Of a DNA stretch of 64,000 nucleotides, positions 35,932 through 44,258 are shown in pieces. Numbering within the stretch: the first letter of the stretch is position 1; every line of letters begins with the position of its first letter. Position numbers and translations under genes: made by a program. Source of the stretch: VRUE01 sp963695835 (GTDB taxonomy: Bacteria; Actinomycetota; Thermoleophilia; Solirubrobacterales; 70-9); NCBI GenBank assembly GCA_963695835.1, contig CAVOHR010000001.1, positions 434,001 to 498,000 on the forward strand, read 5' to 3'. Below the pieces are notes generated by a model. The model was not told the DNA's origin. It saw nothing but the letters and a program-made list of their open reading frames with translations, and ran no database searches.

Positions 35932-37530
35932 CTAGAACAGGGACATGCCCGGCGCCACCGGGACTTCGACCAGCTCGGGCTGCGAGGAGGCGAGCGCCTT
36001 GGCGAGCGCGTCGCGGACCTCGTCACGGCCCGTCGCCACCTGCGAGCTGACGCCGTAGCCGCGGGCGACCGCGGCGACGTCGAGCCCCGGCAGGTCGAGG
36101 CCGGGCGCGCCCTGCACCGACTCGACCTCGGCGAACCACTTGAGGATCGCGTACTCGTCGTTGCGCAGCACCAGGAAGCTGACCGGCACGTCGTAGGCGG
36201 CGGCGCTCCAGAAGGCGGTGACCGCGTACTGGACCGAGCCCTCGCCGATCACGCAGACGACCGGGCGGTCGGGCTGGGCGAGCTGGACGCCGACCGAGGC
36301 GGCGAGGCCGAAGCCGAGGCCGCCGCCGGCGCTGAAGTAGTAGCTGCCGGGTCGCGAGAGGCGAAGCTGGTTGCGCAGGGCGAGGGTGCTGGAGGGCGAC
36401 TCGAGGACGACGATCCCGTCCTCGGGGAAGACCTCGGCCAGCGCCGAGTGCACGGTCGAGGAGTCGAGCGGGTCGTCGGCGGGGATCTCGGTCGGGCCGG
36501 GGCTCGGCTCCGGCGCCGGGCGCGAGGACTCGGGCACGGCGGCGAGCAGCGCCTCGAGGGTGAGCTTGACGTCGGCGACGATCGCGTCGCCCATCGGGGC
36601 GCGGGCGGCCTCGTCGGGATCGCTGGTGATCGCCGTCAGCCTCGCCCCCTCGGGCAGCAGCGGACCTGGGATGTGGGGGTAGTAGGGGAAGACCGAGCTG
36701 CCGGCGACGAGGATCAGGTCGTGGCCCTCGAGGGTCTGGGCGACGGGGCCGATCGCCGGCGGCAGGACGCCGCGGAAGTTCGGATGGCCCTCCGGGAAGC
36801 CGAGCTTGCCGCCGCCCGGCGCCGGGGTCGCCCAGACCGGCAGCCGCTGGCGCTCGGCCAGCGCCACCGCCGCCTCCCAGCCGCCGCTCGCGTCGATGTC
36901 GGGGCCGGCGACGAGGACGGGGTTGGCCGCGGCGTCGAGCGACTCGGCCAGCGCCCGCACCGCCTCGGGGTCGGCGGTCGCCCGGCCGCTGACCCGGCGG
37001 GAGATCGCCTCGCGGGCGTCGGCCTCGTCGACCTCGACCGCCCAGTCGTCCATCGGCAGCGAGACGAAGACGGGGCCCTGCGGCGGCAGCGAGGCGAGGT
37101 GGGCGCCGTGGGCGAGGGCGAGCGGCACGTCCTCGGCGCGCGGCGGCTCGTAAGCCCACTTGACCAGCGGGTGCGGCATGCGGGTCGCGTCGCGGTTGGT
37201 CAGGTTGGCCTGGAGGGTCATCTGCGCCCGCGCCTGCTGACCGGCGGTGACGAGCAGCGGCGTGTGGTTGGCCTGCGCGTTGAAGATCGCCCCCATCGCG
37301 TTGCCGACCCCGGGGGCGGTGTGCAGGTTGGCGATCGCGGTGCGGCGCGAGGCCTGGGCGAAGCCGTCGGCCATCCCGACCACGACCGCCTCCTGCAGGC
37401 CGAGGACGAAGCGGAAGTCGTCAGGGAAGTCGGCGAGCATCGGCAGCTCGGTCGAGCCCGGGTTGCCGAAGATCGTCGTCATCCCCTGGGCGCGAAAGAG
37501 GTCGAAGCTGGCGTCGCGCACGGTCGGCAT
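35932..37530 (-). CDS. mdlC: Benzoylformate-decarboxylase-like ThDP enzyme
   Basis: 532 aa thiamine-diphosphate enzyme. N-terminal domain: IFGNPGSTELPML (BFDC-type, including the catalytic Ser), catalytic Glu in LQEAVVVGMADG, NLHTAPGVGNAMG with the His. Middle domain VLVAGPDIDASGGW. The ThDP-binding motif starts VCVIGEGSVQYAVTAFWSAAAYDVPVSFLVLRNDEY (GDG replaced by GEG, ending in N-D). It would decarboxylate an aromatic 2-oxo acid or carry out a related carboligation. ATG 37530 is selected from the conserved MPTVRDASFDLFR start. It lies 12 bp from the oxidoreductase gene it precedes on the same strand, so a 2-hydroxyacid to aldehyde pathway is plausible. Confidence 0.82.
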   Translation of the reverse strand: MPTVRDASFDLFRAQGMTTIFGNPGSTELPMLADFPDDFRFVLGLQEAVVVGMADGFAQASRRTAIANLHTAPGVGNAMGAIFNAQANHTPLLVTAGQQARAQMTLQANLTNRDATRMPHPLVKWAYEPPRAEDVPLALAHGAHLASLPPQGPVFVSLPMDDWAVEVDEADAREAISRRVSGRATADPEAVRALAESLDAAANPVLVAGPDIDASGGWEAAVALAERQRLPVWATPAPGGGKLGFPEGHPNFRGVLPPAIGPVAQTLEGHDLILVAGSSVFPYYPHIPGPLLPEGARLTAITSDPDEAARAPMGDAIVADVKLTLEALLAAVPESSRPAPEPSPGPTEIPADDPLDSSTVHSALAEVFPEDGIVVLESPSSTLALRNQLRLSRPGSYYFSAGGGLGFGLAASVGVQLAQPDRPVVCVIGEGSVQYAVTAFWSAAAYDVPVSFLVLRNDEYAILKWFAEVESVQGAPGLDLPGLDVAAVARGYGVSSQVATGRDEVRDALAKALASSQPELVEVPVAPGMSLF

Positions 37531-37557
37531 CCGCGCAAGCCTACCCCGCCCCACCCG

Positions 37558-37603
37558 CCGCGCTGTTCCTTTGCCCTGCCATGCGCGGGAAACGAACAGC
37601 GGA
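37558..37603. repeat. P3 palindrome
   Basis: CGCTGTTCCTTTGCCC ... GGGAAACGAACAGCG between the divergent mdlC-like and M15-like genes. Confidence 0.7.
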
Positions 37604-37651
37604 GCTGGTTGCGGAACTCAAGCTGGGGCTCCACCCGTCGATACGCGGAGG

Positions 37652-38386
37652 GTGACGGCGAGCTGCAGCGGACGGTGCGCCAGGGGAGCGACCGGGCTCC
37701 TTCTCTGCGTCGCGCTCGCATGCCTGGCGACCGCGCCGGCGGGTGCCGCACCGATCCCGACCCGGATCGTCCACGCCGCCGGGCGGATCGTGCCGATCCC
37801 GGCTGCGGTGCCGCACGAAGCCGGTGACATGGTCGACCGCCGCATCGTCGCCGACCTGCGCCGGCTCGCCAAGCTCTACCCGATCTTCGTCACCGACGGC
37901 TACTCCGGCCCGCTGCCGAACGGCGCCCGGGTCGGCTGCGACGGCTGTCACGTCAAGGGCTCGGACCACTACAACGGGCTCGCGGTCGACATCGTGCCGC
38001 TCGGCGGCGGCAACGGGTGCGACGCGAGTTGGCGGCCGATCACCCGCCTCGCCCACTGGGCCGAGCCACGGCAGAACCATCCCCGCCCGCCCTTCCGCTG
38101 GGTCGGCTACGACGGCGACGCCGGCCACGGCTGCGGCAACCACCTCCACCTCTCCTGGGAACACGCGATCGCGCCGATGTTCCAGCTCGCCGAATGGGTC
38201 GAGGTCTTCCCGGTGAGCGCCGGGAACGTGGCAGCGCATCCGCAGCCGCAAGGGCCGCGGGGCGGGGCGAAACCGGAAGCGGCACCGCCGCCGGGCGGCA
38301 GCCGGCCCGGCGCGGATCCTCCGAAGGGGCCGCAGGGCGGCATCTCGACGGTCCAGGCCGGCGGCGTCTCTCCACGCGGCGACTGA
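37652..38386 (+). CDS. Secreted M15/VanY-like peptidase domain protein
   Basis: 244 aa. GTG 37652 is followed by a signal peptide (GATGLLLCVALACLATAPAGAA, cleavage near residue 30). The zinc-peptidase core shows VTDGYSGPLPNG, SDHYNGLAVDIVPL (H-x6-D) and GCGNHLHLSW (HxH), the M15 D-Ala-D-Ala peptidase arrangement, and conserved cysteines (GCDGCH, GNGCD, GHGCG). The C-terminal 60 residues are Pro/Gly-rich and disordered. Likely trims peptidoglycan stem peptides or acts on another envelope substrate outside the membrane. Confidence 0.78.
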   Translation: MTASCSGRCARGATGLLLCVALACLATAPAGAAPIPTRIVHAAGRIVPIPAAVPHEAGDMVDRRIVADLRRLAKLYPIFVTDGYSGPLPNGARVGCDGCHVKGSDHYNGLAVDIVPLGGGNGCDASWRPITRLAHWAEPRQNHPRPPFRWVGYDGDAGHGCGNHLHLSWEHAIAPMFQLAEWVEVFPVSAGNVAAHPQPQGPRGGAKPEAAPPPGGSRPGADPPKGPQGGISTVQAGGVSPRGD

Positions 38387-38427
38387 GCCGACGCTGCCGT
38401 GACGTGCCGTCCACTTAGGATGCGGCC

Positions 38428-38898
38428 GTGCGCCGCTCTCTTGCGATCGTCGTCCTCGCCGGCGGGCTTGCCGCCACCGGCTGCGGCGGGCCGAGCGACT
38501 CGACCCCGGTCGCCTGCCTGGAAGGGACGCACGCCTATCTGACCGCGCTGGAAAAGGCGCCCGGCGAGGTACGTCTCAGCGGCGAGACGCCGATCTCCGA
38601 CTGCCTGGCGCAGAACCAGAAGGGAGGCGACCTGGCGACGGTCGGGGTGGCGATGGTGACCGCCGCGACCAAGCTCGACGGCGAAGCCCGGGCCAGGCCG
38701 GGGGGAGCGGCGAACGTCCAGCTCGGCTACCTGCTGGGCGCGGCGACGCGGGGCGCCGAGGACACCGAAGGCATCCACGCCGACCTGCTCCGCCGCCTCG
38801 TCGCCGCCGCCCGCTACAGCCCCGACAACCGCCCCCCGTCGCCGGCCTTCCGGCGGGCCTACCGCCGTGGCTTCGACGCCGGCTCGGCCCGCGGCTGA
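38428..38898 (+). CDS. Putative lipoprotein
   Basis: 156 aa. Residues 1-20 form a lipoprotein signal (MRRSLAIVVLAGGLAATGCGG) with lipobox AATGC, so the mature protein would be membrane-anchored through Cys19. The body is helical, with two cysteines (VACLEG, SDCLAQ) that could pair. No family recognised. Start GTG 38428, 41 bp after the M15-like gene on the same strand. Confidence 0.75.
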   Translation: MRRSLAIVVLAGGLAATGCGGPSDSTPVACLEGTHAYLTALEKAPGEVRLSGETPISDCLAQNQKGGDLATVGVAMVTAATKLDGEARARPGGAANVQLGYLLGAATRGAEDTEGIHADLLRRLVAAARYSPDNRPPSPAFRRAYRRGFDAGSARG

Positions 38899-38955
38899 AT
38901 ACGCTGCGGGAACCACGACTCGCTGAGGAACCACGACTTCGATGGAGGCACGATC

Positions 38956-40269
38956 TTGACTGAACAGCTCTGGGGTGGCGAGACCACCAAAGCCGTCGAC
39001 AACTTCCCCGTCTCGGGCGAGCATGTGCCCGTGCCGGTCGTCCGCTGGCTCGGCCGCCTGAAGGCCGCCGCGGCGCGGGTCAACGGCGAGCTGGGTCGGC
39101 TCGACGCCGACCTCGCCGCCTCGATCGCCGATGCGGGCGATGCGGTGGCCGGAGGCGAGCACGACGACCAGTTCCCGGTCGACGTCTTCCAGACCGGCTC
39201 CGGCACTTCCTCGAATATGAACGCCAACGAGGTGATCGCCAACCTGGCCGGCGACGCGGCGCATCCCAACGACCACGTCAACATGGGCCAGTCCTCCAAC
39301 GACGTCTTCCCCTCCGCCGTCCACCTGGCGGCGCTCGACGAGACGACCCACGAGCTGCTGCCGGCGATGAACGGGCTGCAGGCGGCGCTGGCCGAGAAGG
39401 AGGAGCGCTTCGCCGACGTGGTCAAGGCCGGCCGCACGCACCTGATGGACGCGGTGCCGGTGACGCTCGGCCAGGAGTTCGGCGGCTACGCGGCGCAGGT
39501 CAGCCTCGGCATCCAGCGGGTCGAGGGCACGCTGCGCCGGGTCGGCCAGATCCCGCTCGGCGGCACGGCGACCGGGACCGGGCTCAACACCCACCCCGAG
39601 TTCGCCGCCAAGGTGCGCGAGAGGCTCGCCGCCGACACCGGCCTGGCGATCTCCGAGCCGCTCGACAGCTTCGAGGCGCAGGGCAACCGCGACGCGCTGG
39701 TCGAGCTGTCGGGGGCGCTCAAGGTCTACGCCGTCTCGCTCAACAAGATCGCCAACGACCTGGCGCTGATGGGCTCCGGCCCGCGCACCGGGCTCGCCGA
39801 GCTGCGCCTGCCGGAGCTGCAGAAGGGCTCCTCGATCATGCCCGGCAAGGTCAACCCGGTTATCCCCGAGGTGGTGATCCAGGTCGCCGCCCAGGCGGTC
39901 GGCAACGACATGGCGATCACGATGGCCGGCAGCCAGGGCCAGTTCGAGCTGAACGTGCGGGTGCCGCTGATCGCCCGCAACCTGCTCGACTCGATCAAGC
40001 TGCTCGCCTCGGTCTCGCGCCTGCTGAACGAGAAGTGCGTCGCCGGGATCGAGGCCAACGAGGAGATGACCGAGCGCCACGCCGAGGCGACGCTGGCGAG
40101 CGCCACCGCCCTCAACCCCCACATCGGCTACGACCGCGCCGCCGACATCGTCAAGGCCGCGGCCGAGTCGGGCCGCTCGCTGCGCGAGGTCGCGCTCGAG
40201 CAGGGCGTCGAGCCGGCGGTGCTGGAGGAGGCGCTGGACCACCGCCGCATGGCCCGGCCGCACGAGTAG
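38956..40269 (+). CDS. fumC: Fumarate hydratase class II
   Basis: 437 aa TCA-cycle enzyme converting fumarate and malate; cytoplasmic homotetramer. Signature regions: QTGSGTSSNMNANEVIAN (near 80-97), NMGQSSNDVFPSAVH, GRTHLMDAVPVTLGQEF with the catalytic His, and GSSIMPGKVNP (near 293-303). Start TTG 38956 with GGAGG about 9 nt upstream. Its length is slightly short of E. coli FumC (467) but complete. It ends just before a P2 palindrome. Confidence 0.95.
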   Translation: MTEQLWGGETTKAVDNFPVSGEHVPVPVVRWLGRLKAAAARVNGELGRLDADLAASIADAGDAVAGGEHDDQFPVDVFQTGSGTSSNMNANEVIANLAGDAAHPNDHVNMGQSSNDVFPSAVHLAALDETTHELLPAMNGLQAALAEKEERFADVVKAGRTHLMDAVPVTLGQEFGGYAAQVSLGIQRVEGTLRRVGQIPLGGTATGTGLNTHPEFAAKVRERLAADTGLAISEPLDSFEAQGNRDALVELSGALKVYAVSLNKIANDLALMGSGPRTGLAELRLPELQKGSSIMPGKVNPVIPEVVIQVAAQAVGNDMAITMAGSQGQFELNVRVPLIARNLLDSIKLLASVSRLLNEKCVAGIEANEEMTERHAEATLASATALNPHIGYDRAADIVKAAAESGRSLREVALEQGVEPAVLEEALDHRRMARPHE

Positions 40270-40274
40270 CGCGT

Positions 40275-40320
40275 CGCATCCGACTTTCACCCCACTGGGG
40301 TGGGGCAAAGGTCGGATGCG
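40275..40320. repeat. P2-family palindrome between convergent genes
   Basis: Arms CGCATCCGAC / GTCGGATGCG, same as the nuclease-gene pair, around TTTCACCCCACTGGGGTGGG. It lies between the fumC stop and the stop of the aldehyde dehydrogenase gene. Confidence 0.85.
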
Positions 40321-40322
40321 GT

Positions 40323-41768
40323 TCAGCCCTGGAGGGTGACGAAGCGCTCCTCGGTCAGCTCGAGGACGGCGTAGGCGGGACCCTCGCGGGTGTTGCCGGA
40401 GTCCTTGACGCCGCCGTAGGGCTGCTGGTCGGCGCGGAAGGTCGGGACCTCGTTGATCAGCACGCCGCCGAACTCGAGCGTCTCCGCGGCCTCGAGGCCG
40501 CGGCCCATGTCGCGGGTGAAGACGCCGGCCTGGAGGCCGAACTTGGAGTCGTTGGCCATCCGCAGCGCCTCGCCGAAGTCGCGGTAGCGGTCGATCGTCG
40601 CCACCGGGCCGAAGATCTCCTCGCACCAGACCCTGGCCTCGCGCGGCGGCGCGCCGAGCAGGGTCGGCGCCAGGCAGCGGCCCTCGTCGAGCAGCTCGCC
40701 GCCGCACAGCAGCTCGGCGCCGGCCGACACCGCCTCGTCGATCCAGTCCTTGACCCGGTCGCGGTCTCCCGGCGAGATCAGCGGCCCGACGTCGGTCTCG
40801 GGATCGAGCGGATCGCCGACCGTCAGCGCCTCGGCGTTGGCGACCAGGCGCTCGACGAAGGCATCGGCGACGTCCTCCTGGACGAGGATCCGCTGGATCG
40901 AGATGCAGCTCTGGCCGGCGTGGGAGAAGGCGTGCAGCTTCGCCTTGTCGGCCGCCGTCTCCCAGTCGCCGTCGGAGTGGACGATCAGCGGCGCGTTGGA
41001 GCCCAGCTCGAGGTTGACCTTCTTGTGCGGGACGCGGCTGCGGATGCCCCAGCCGACCGCGGCCGAGCCGGTGAAGCTGAGGGCGCCGGTCAGCTCGTGC
41101 TCGACGATCGCGTTGCCGACCTCCGAGCCGGGGCCGGGGACGACGCTGAGCCAGCCCTCGGGCAGGCCCGCCTCGACCAGGATCTCGGCCAGCTTCAGGG
41201 CCGAGATCGGCGTCTGCCCGGCCGGCTTGAGGACGACGGCGTTGCCGGCGGCGATCGCCGGCCCGAGCTTGTGGGCGACCAGGTTGAGGGGGAAGTTGAA
41301 GGGGCTGATTGCGCCGACCACGCCATAGGGGACGCGCATCGTCACGCCGAGCTTGCCCGCCCCGGAGGAGGAGGCGTCCATCGGCACGGTGCCGCCGGTC
41401 AGCTTGCGCGCCTCGACCGCGGAGAAGGTGAGGGTGTCGACGCAGCGGCCGGCCTCCGCCTGGGCCGTCTTCAGCGGCTTGCCGGCCTCGGCGGCGATCG
41501 TCAGCGCCAGGTCGTCGAGCCGTTCGCCGACCAGCTGGGCGGCGCGGTCGAGCACCGCCGCGCGCTCGTGCCGGGCGAAGTCGCCCGACTCGAAGGCGGC
41601 GCGGGCGGCGATCGCCGCCCGGTCGACCAGCGCCGCGTCGCCGCGGGCGACCCGGCCGACGGCCGTTCCGTCGTAGGGGCTGGCCACCTCGTCCCACTCG
41701 CCGGTCGCCACCCACTCGCCGGCGAGGAGAAGCTCGTGGTCGACCGGTTGCAGCGTCTCCGTCGCCAT
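40323..41768 (-). CDS. Aldehyde dehydrogenase family protein
   Basis: 481 aa NAD(P)-dependent aldehyde oxidoreductase of normal length. The catalytic Glu is in VNLELGSNAPLIV and the catalytic Cys in HAGQSCISIQRI. NAD-site motif GAISPFNFPLNLVAHKLGPAIAAGN, and SFTGSAAVGWGIRS. C-terminal GGVLINEVPTFRADQQPYGGVKDSG is intact. The pattern resembles phosphonoacetaldehyde or succinate-semialdehyde dehydrogenase-like subgroups, but the substrate cannot be told. Convergent with fumC. Confidence 0.9.
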   Translation of the reverse strand: MATETLQPVDHELLLAGEWVATGEWDEVASPYDGTAVGRVARGDAALVDRAAIAARAAFESGDFARHERAAVLDRAAQLVGERLDDLALTIAAEAGKPLKTAQAEAGRCVDTLTFSAVEARKLTGGTVPMDASSSGAGKLGVTMRVPYGVVGAISPFNFPLNLVAHKLGPAIAAGNAVVLKPAGQTPISALKLAEILVEAGLPEGWLSVVPGPGSEVGNAIVEHELTGALSFTGSAAVGWGIRSRVPHKKVNLELGSNAPLIVHSDGDWETAADKAKLHAFSHAGQSCISIQRILVQEDVADAFVERLVANAEALTVGDPLDPETDVGPLISPGDRDRVKDWIDEAVSAGAELLCGGELLDEGRCLAPTLLGAPPREARVWCEEIFGPVATIDRYRDFGEALRMANDSKFGLQAGVFTRDMGRGLEAAETLEFGGVLINEVPTFRADQQPYGGVKDSGNTREGPAYAVLELTEERFVTLQG

Positions 41769-41824
41769 CCAGACAAGGGTAGTGGAGGCCGAGACTCCCC
41801 TTTCCCGAATCTGTTGACCGAGAG

Positions 41825-43021
41825 ATGCGCCTCCGCCTCACAGCCCTGCCGCTGCTCCTGTCGCTCTGCTTCGCGCCCGGCGCCGCGGCGAGCGTCCAGT
41901 GGGTCGTGGCCGGCCACGGTTTCGGCCACGGCGTCGGGATGAGCCAGTACGGCGCCTACGGCTACGCCGAGCACGGCAAGGGCTACCGCTTCATCCTCGG
42001 GCACTACTACTCGGGGACGACGGTCGGCGACCTTGCCGGGCCGCGGGTGGTCCGCGTCCTGATCCTGGTCGAGAGCGGCGACGTCGGCTTCAGCGGCGCG
42101 ACCGGCGCCTGCGGCCGCAGCCTCGCCCCCGGCCGCAGCTACGCGGCCCGCCGGGTGGGCCGCAGCGTGCAGCTGCGCACCTCGGGCGGCAAGGTGCTGG
42201 CCAACTGCGGCCGCAAGCTGCGCGCCGCCGGTCACGGCTCGGTGCGGATCGGAGGCAGCGCCTACCGCGGCGCGCTCGAGGTGGCGCCGACCGAAAGCGA
42301 CGGCGGCTCGCTCAACGCGGTCGACGCGGTGCCGGTCGACCAGTACGTGAAGGGCGTGATCGCGAACGAGTCGCCTCCCTCATGGCCGCAGGCCGAGTTG
42401 CGCGCACAGGCGGTCGCGGCTCGCTCCTTCGCCCTCACCGGGGGCGTCGGCGGCAACGGCTTCGACCTCTACAGCGACACCCGCAGCCAGGTCTACAAGG
42501 GCCTGTCCAGCGAGACGGCGGCGACCAACCAGGCAGCCGACGCGACCAAGGGCCAGGTCGTGACGTACGGCGGCAGGATCGCCGAGACCTTCTTCTCAGC
42601 CTGCTCCGGGGGCCGCACCGAGAGCGTCCAGAACGTCTTCTTCGGCCCCCCGATCCCCTACCTGGTCGGCGTGCCGGATCCCTACGACGGCGCCTGTCCC
42701 CTGCACAGCTGGAAGCTGAAGTTCTCCGAGCGCGACATCAGCTCCAGGCTGGGGAGCTACCTCGACGGCGCCCTGAAGCGCATCGCGGTCACCCAGCGCG
42801 GCAGCTCGCCACGAATCGTCTGGGCGAAGCTCTACGGCACCGGTGGGATCACGAAGGTCAGGGGCGACCAGCTCGAGTCGGCGCTCGGCGCCTACAGCAC
42901 CTGGATGAGCTTCCGCAAGCTGGTCGACGGCAAGCCGGTCGGCGGGGGCAACCCCGGGCAGGAAAGCCCATCGCCCACTCCCCCTCCCAGTCCCGGTCCC
43001 GCCGGCGGGGTCTCGGGGTGA
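41825..43021 (+). CDS. SpoIID/LytB domain secreted protein
   Basis: 398 aa. The signal peptide is MRLRLTALPLLLSLCFAPGAAAS, residues 1-23. The SpoIID core includes GHGFGHGVGMSQYGAYGYAEHGKGYRFILGHYYSGT early on and PVDQYVKGVIANESPPSWPQAELRAQAVAARSFALT, FFSACSGGRTE in the middle. These mark the family of lytic transglycosylase-related amidase enhancers that act on peptidoglycan. Note the order: the short GHGxGMSQYGA motif precedes the main domain instead of following it. Low-complexity Pro/Gly tail. Its stop overlaps the next structured repeat by position. Confidence 0.88.
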   Translation: MRLRLTALPLLLSLCFAPGAAASVQWVVAGHGFGHGVGMSQYGAYGYAEHGKGYRFILGHYYSGTTVGDLAGPRVVRVLILVESGDVGFSGATGACGRSLAPGRSYAARRVGRSVQLRTSGGKVLANCGRKLRAAGHGSVRIGGSAYRGALEVAPTESDGGSLNAVDAVPVDQYVKGVIANESPPSWPQAELRAQAVAARSFALTGGVGGNGFDLYSDTRSQVYKGLSSETAATNQAADATKGQVVTYGGRIAETFFSACSGGRTESVQNVFFGPPIPYLVGVPDPYDGACPLHSWKLKFSERDISSRLGSYLDGALKRIAVTQRGSSPRIVWAKLYGTGGITKVRGDQLESALGAYSTWMSFRKLVDGKPVGGGNPGQESPSPTPPPSPGPAGGVSG

Positions 43022-43151
43022 GGAGGGCGGGGGTCGTCTCCCGGGTGCCTCGCGAAGCGGGCACCGCAGAGTGATTCTCTGCCGCGAAGCGGCATCCAGG
43101 CTTCACCGCCGAAGGCGGTGATGGGCACCCGGGAGACGACCCCCGCCCTCC
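43022..43151. repeat. P4 four-hairpin structured repeat, copy 1
   Basis: A 28-bp perfect outer stem (arms 43022-43049 and 43124-43151) encloses four small hairpins: GCCTCGC-GAA-GCGGGC, GCAGAG-TGATT-CTCTGC, TGCCGC-GAA-GCGGCA and CACCGCC-GAA-GGCGGTG. The core is nearly identical in the copies at 45855 and 53945, while the outer arms differ. It lies between the convergent SpoIID gene and the lipocalin-like gene. Confidence 0.9.
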
Positions 43152-43154
43152 CCC

Positions 43155-44180
43155 TCAGCCGTCCGGGTAGGGCTGGATCGGGATGCCGTGGTCCGTCTCG
43201 CGCATGCCGAACTCGTAGGCGGCTCCGGCGGAGAGGGAGAGCCGGCGAGGGGTCTGGCCGGGTCGTTCAACGGTCAGCTCGAGGTCCGAGACCGAGCAGT
43301 TGATCGTGTTGTGCTCGGGGCCCTTGGGGTCGGCGTAGATCCAGCCTACGAAGTCCTTGGTCGGCGCGGAGACCCTGCCGCGAACGACGATGTCCTTGCC
43401 CGGAAGCACGAAGCTGCAGGCGCCCGGGGTCGCGTCTATCGAAGCCGAGCGGACCTTGCCGATGCCGCCCAGGCGGTGCGGCTCGCCTTCGAGCATCAGC
43501 ATCCCCGAGGGAACCCAGGGGGTGGTCCAGGACCCCAGCTTGATCCGGGCTGCGCCGGCGTCGAAGTAGGTGCCGGGCGCGTCGGCGAAGCCGGTGCCCT
43601 CCAGCCAGACCCAGCGCTCGGCGTGCTCGCTGCCCCAGTTGTGGCCGATCATCCCCGGCCAGGAGGCGATCTCGATCTCCTCGCCGCCGACCTCCAGCCG
43701 CCCGTCGAATCGCGCGTCGGGGAAGGGGGCGACGAACTTGGTCCGGGGCAGCCGCGCCTCGTAGAGCCAGTCGGCGGGCAGGTACTTGCAGGGCGCCGCG
43801 TCGCCGGCGAAGCTCAGCTCCCAGGAGACCGTCCCGCCCTCGGTTCCGGTGTTCCTCTTGTCCGCATGGCGTTGAAAAGGAACACCGGAAGCGCGAGCGC
43901 AACCGGGGCCGATCTCGGCGCCGGCGACGCGGATCCAGGAGCCGACCGGGGCCGAGAGCTCGGTCGCCGGCACGGTCACCTTGGTCGCCCGCGGGGCGCC
44001 CGAATCGCGGTCGAAGAGGACGAACCAGATCGAGGCGTTCGGCTCCGCGCCCGGCCGCTTGTGCACCGTGTGGCGGATCCAGACGCCCTGTCCCCCGCCC
44101 GGCCGGCAGGCCTTCACGTAGAAGCTCTCGTAGTGGCCCGCCTTGGCGGCGACCCGCGGGAACCTTGGTCCCTGATCCAT
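43155..44180 (-). CDS. Lipocalin-like (CrtC/AttH-type) protein, contains P3 insertion
   Basis: 341 aa, mostly beta. Characteristic segments GHYESFYVKACRPGGGQGVWIRHTVHKRPG at the start, IASWPGMIGHNWGSEHAERWVWLEGTGF (HNWG-x-EH) in the middle, and the acidic C-terminus YEFGMRETDHG. This fits the carotenoid-hydratase/tocopherol-cyclase-like beta-barrel superfamily; I infer a role in modifying or binding a hydrophobic molecule. Residues about 98-116 (RASGVPFQRHADKRNTGT) are encoded by a P3 palindrome and look like an insertion relative to the fold. Start ATG 44180. Confidence 0.6.
   Translation of the reverse strand: MDQGPRFPRVAAKAGHYESFYVKACRPGGGQGVWIRHTVHKRPGAEPNASIWFVLFDRDSGAPRATKVTVPATELSAPVGSWIRVAGAEIGPGCARASGVPFQRHADKRNTGTEGGTVSWELSFAGDAAPCKYLPADWLYEARLPRTKFVAPFPDARFDGRLEVGGEEIEIASWPGMIGHNWGSEHAERWVWLEGTGFADAPGTYFDAGAARIKLGSWTTPWVPSGMLMLEGEPHRLGGIGKVRSASIDATPGACSFVLPGKDIVVRGRVSAPTKDFVGWIYADPKGPEHNTINCSVSDLELTVERPGQTPRRLSLSAGAAYEFGMRETDHGIPIQPYPDG
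43844..43890. repeat. P3 palindrome inside coding sequence
   Basis: TTCCGGTGTTCC ... GGAACACCGGAA: a 12-bp perfect outer stem within the lipocalin-like gene; the reading frame runs through it without a stop. Confidence 0.8.
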
Positions 44181-44191
44181 TTTCAGAACAT

Positions 44192-44258
44192 TAGAGCCCG
44201 AAAACCAAGCAGGTCGGGGGACCGAGGACCCCGAGATGCGCCGGTTTGCAGGGCTCTA
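44192..44258. repeat. P5-related structured palindrome
   Basis: Outer TAGAGCCC / GGGCTCTA, then AAACC / GGTTT and an inner CGGGG-GACCGAGGA-CCCCG hairpin. It shares GACCGAGGAC and ATGCGCCGG with the element at 50655. The ychF stop codon lies in the right arm. Confidence 0.65.

Noticed and set aside
33121..37827. 1568-codon open frame on the plus strand
   Set aside because: It is antisense to the FAD/Fe-S and ThDP enzymes; its composition (runs of Arg, Gly, Asp, Leu) is typical of shadow frames in high-GC DNA, and no motif is recognisable.
40275..40320. Palindromes as ordinary rho-independent terminators
   Set aside because: Most lack a U-tract, several lie between divergent genes, and some are inside coding sequences. 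They may still affect transcription, but that does not explain their distribution.
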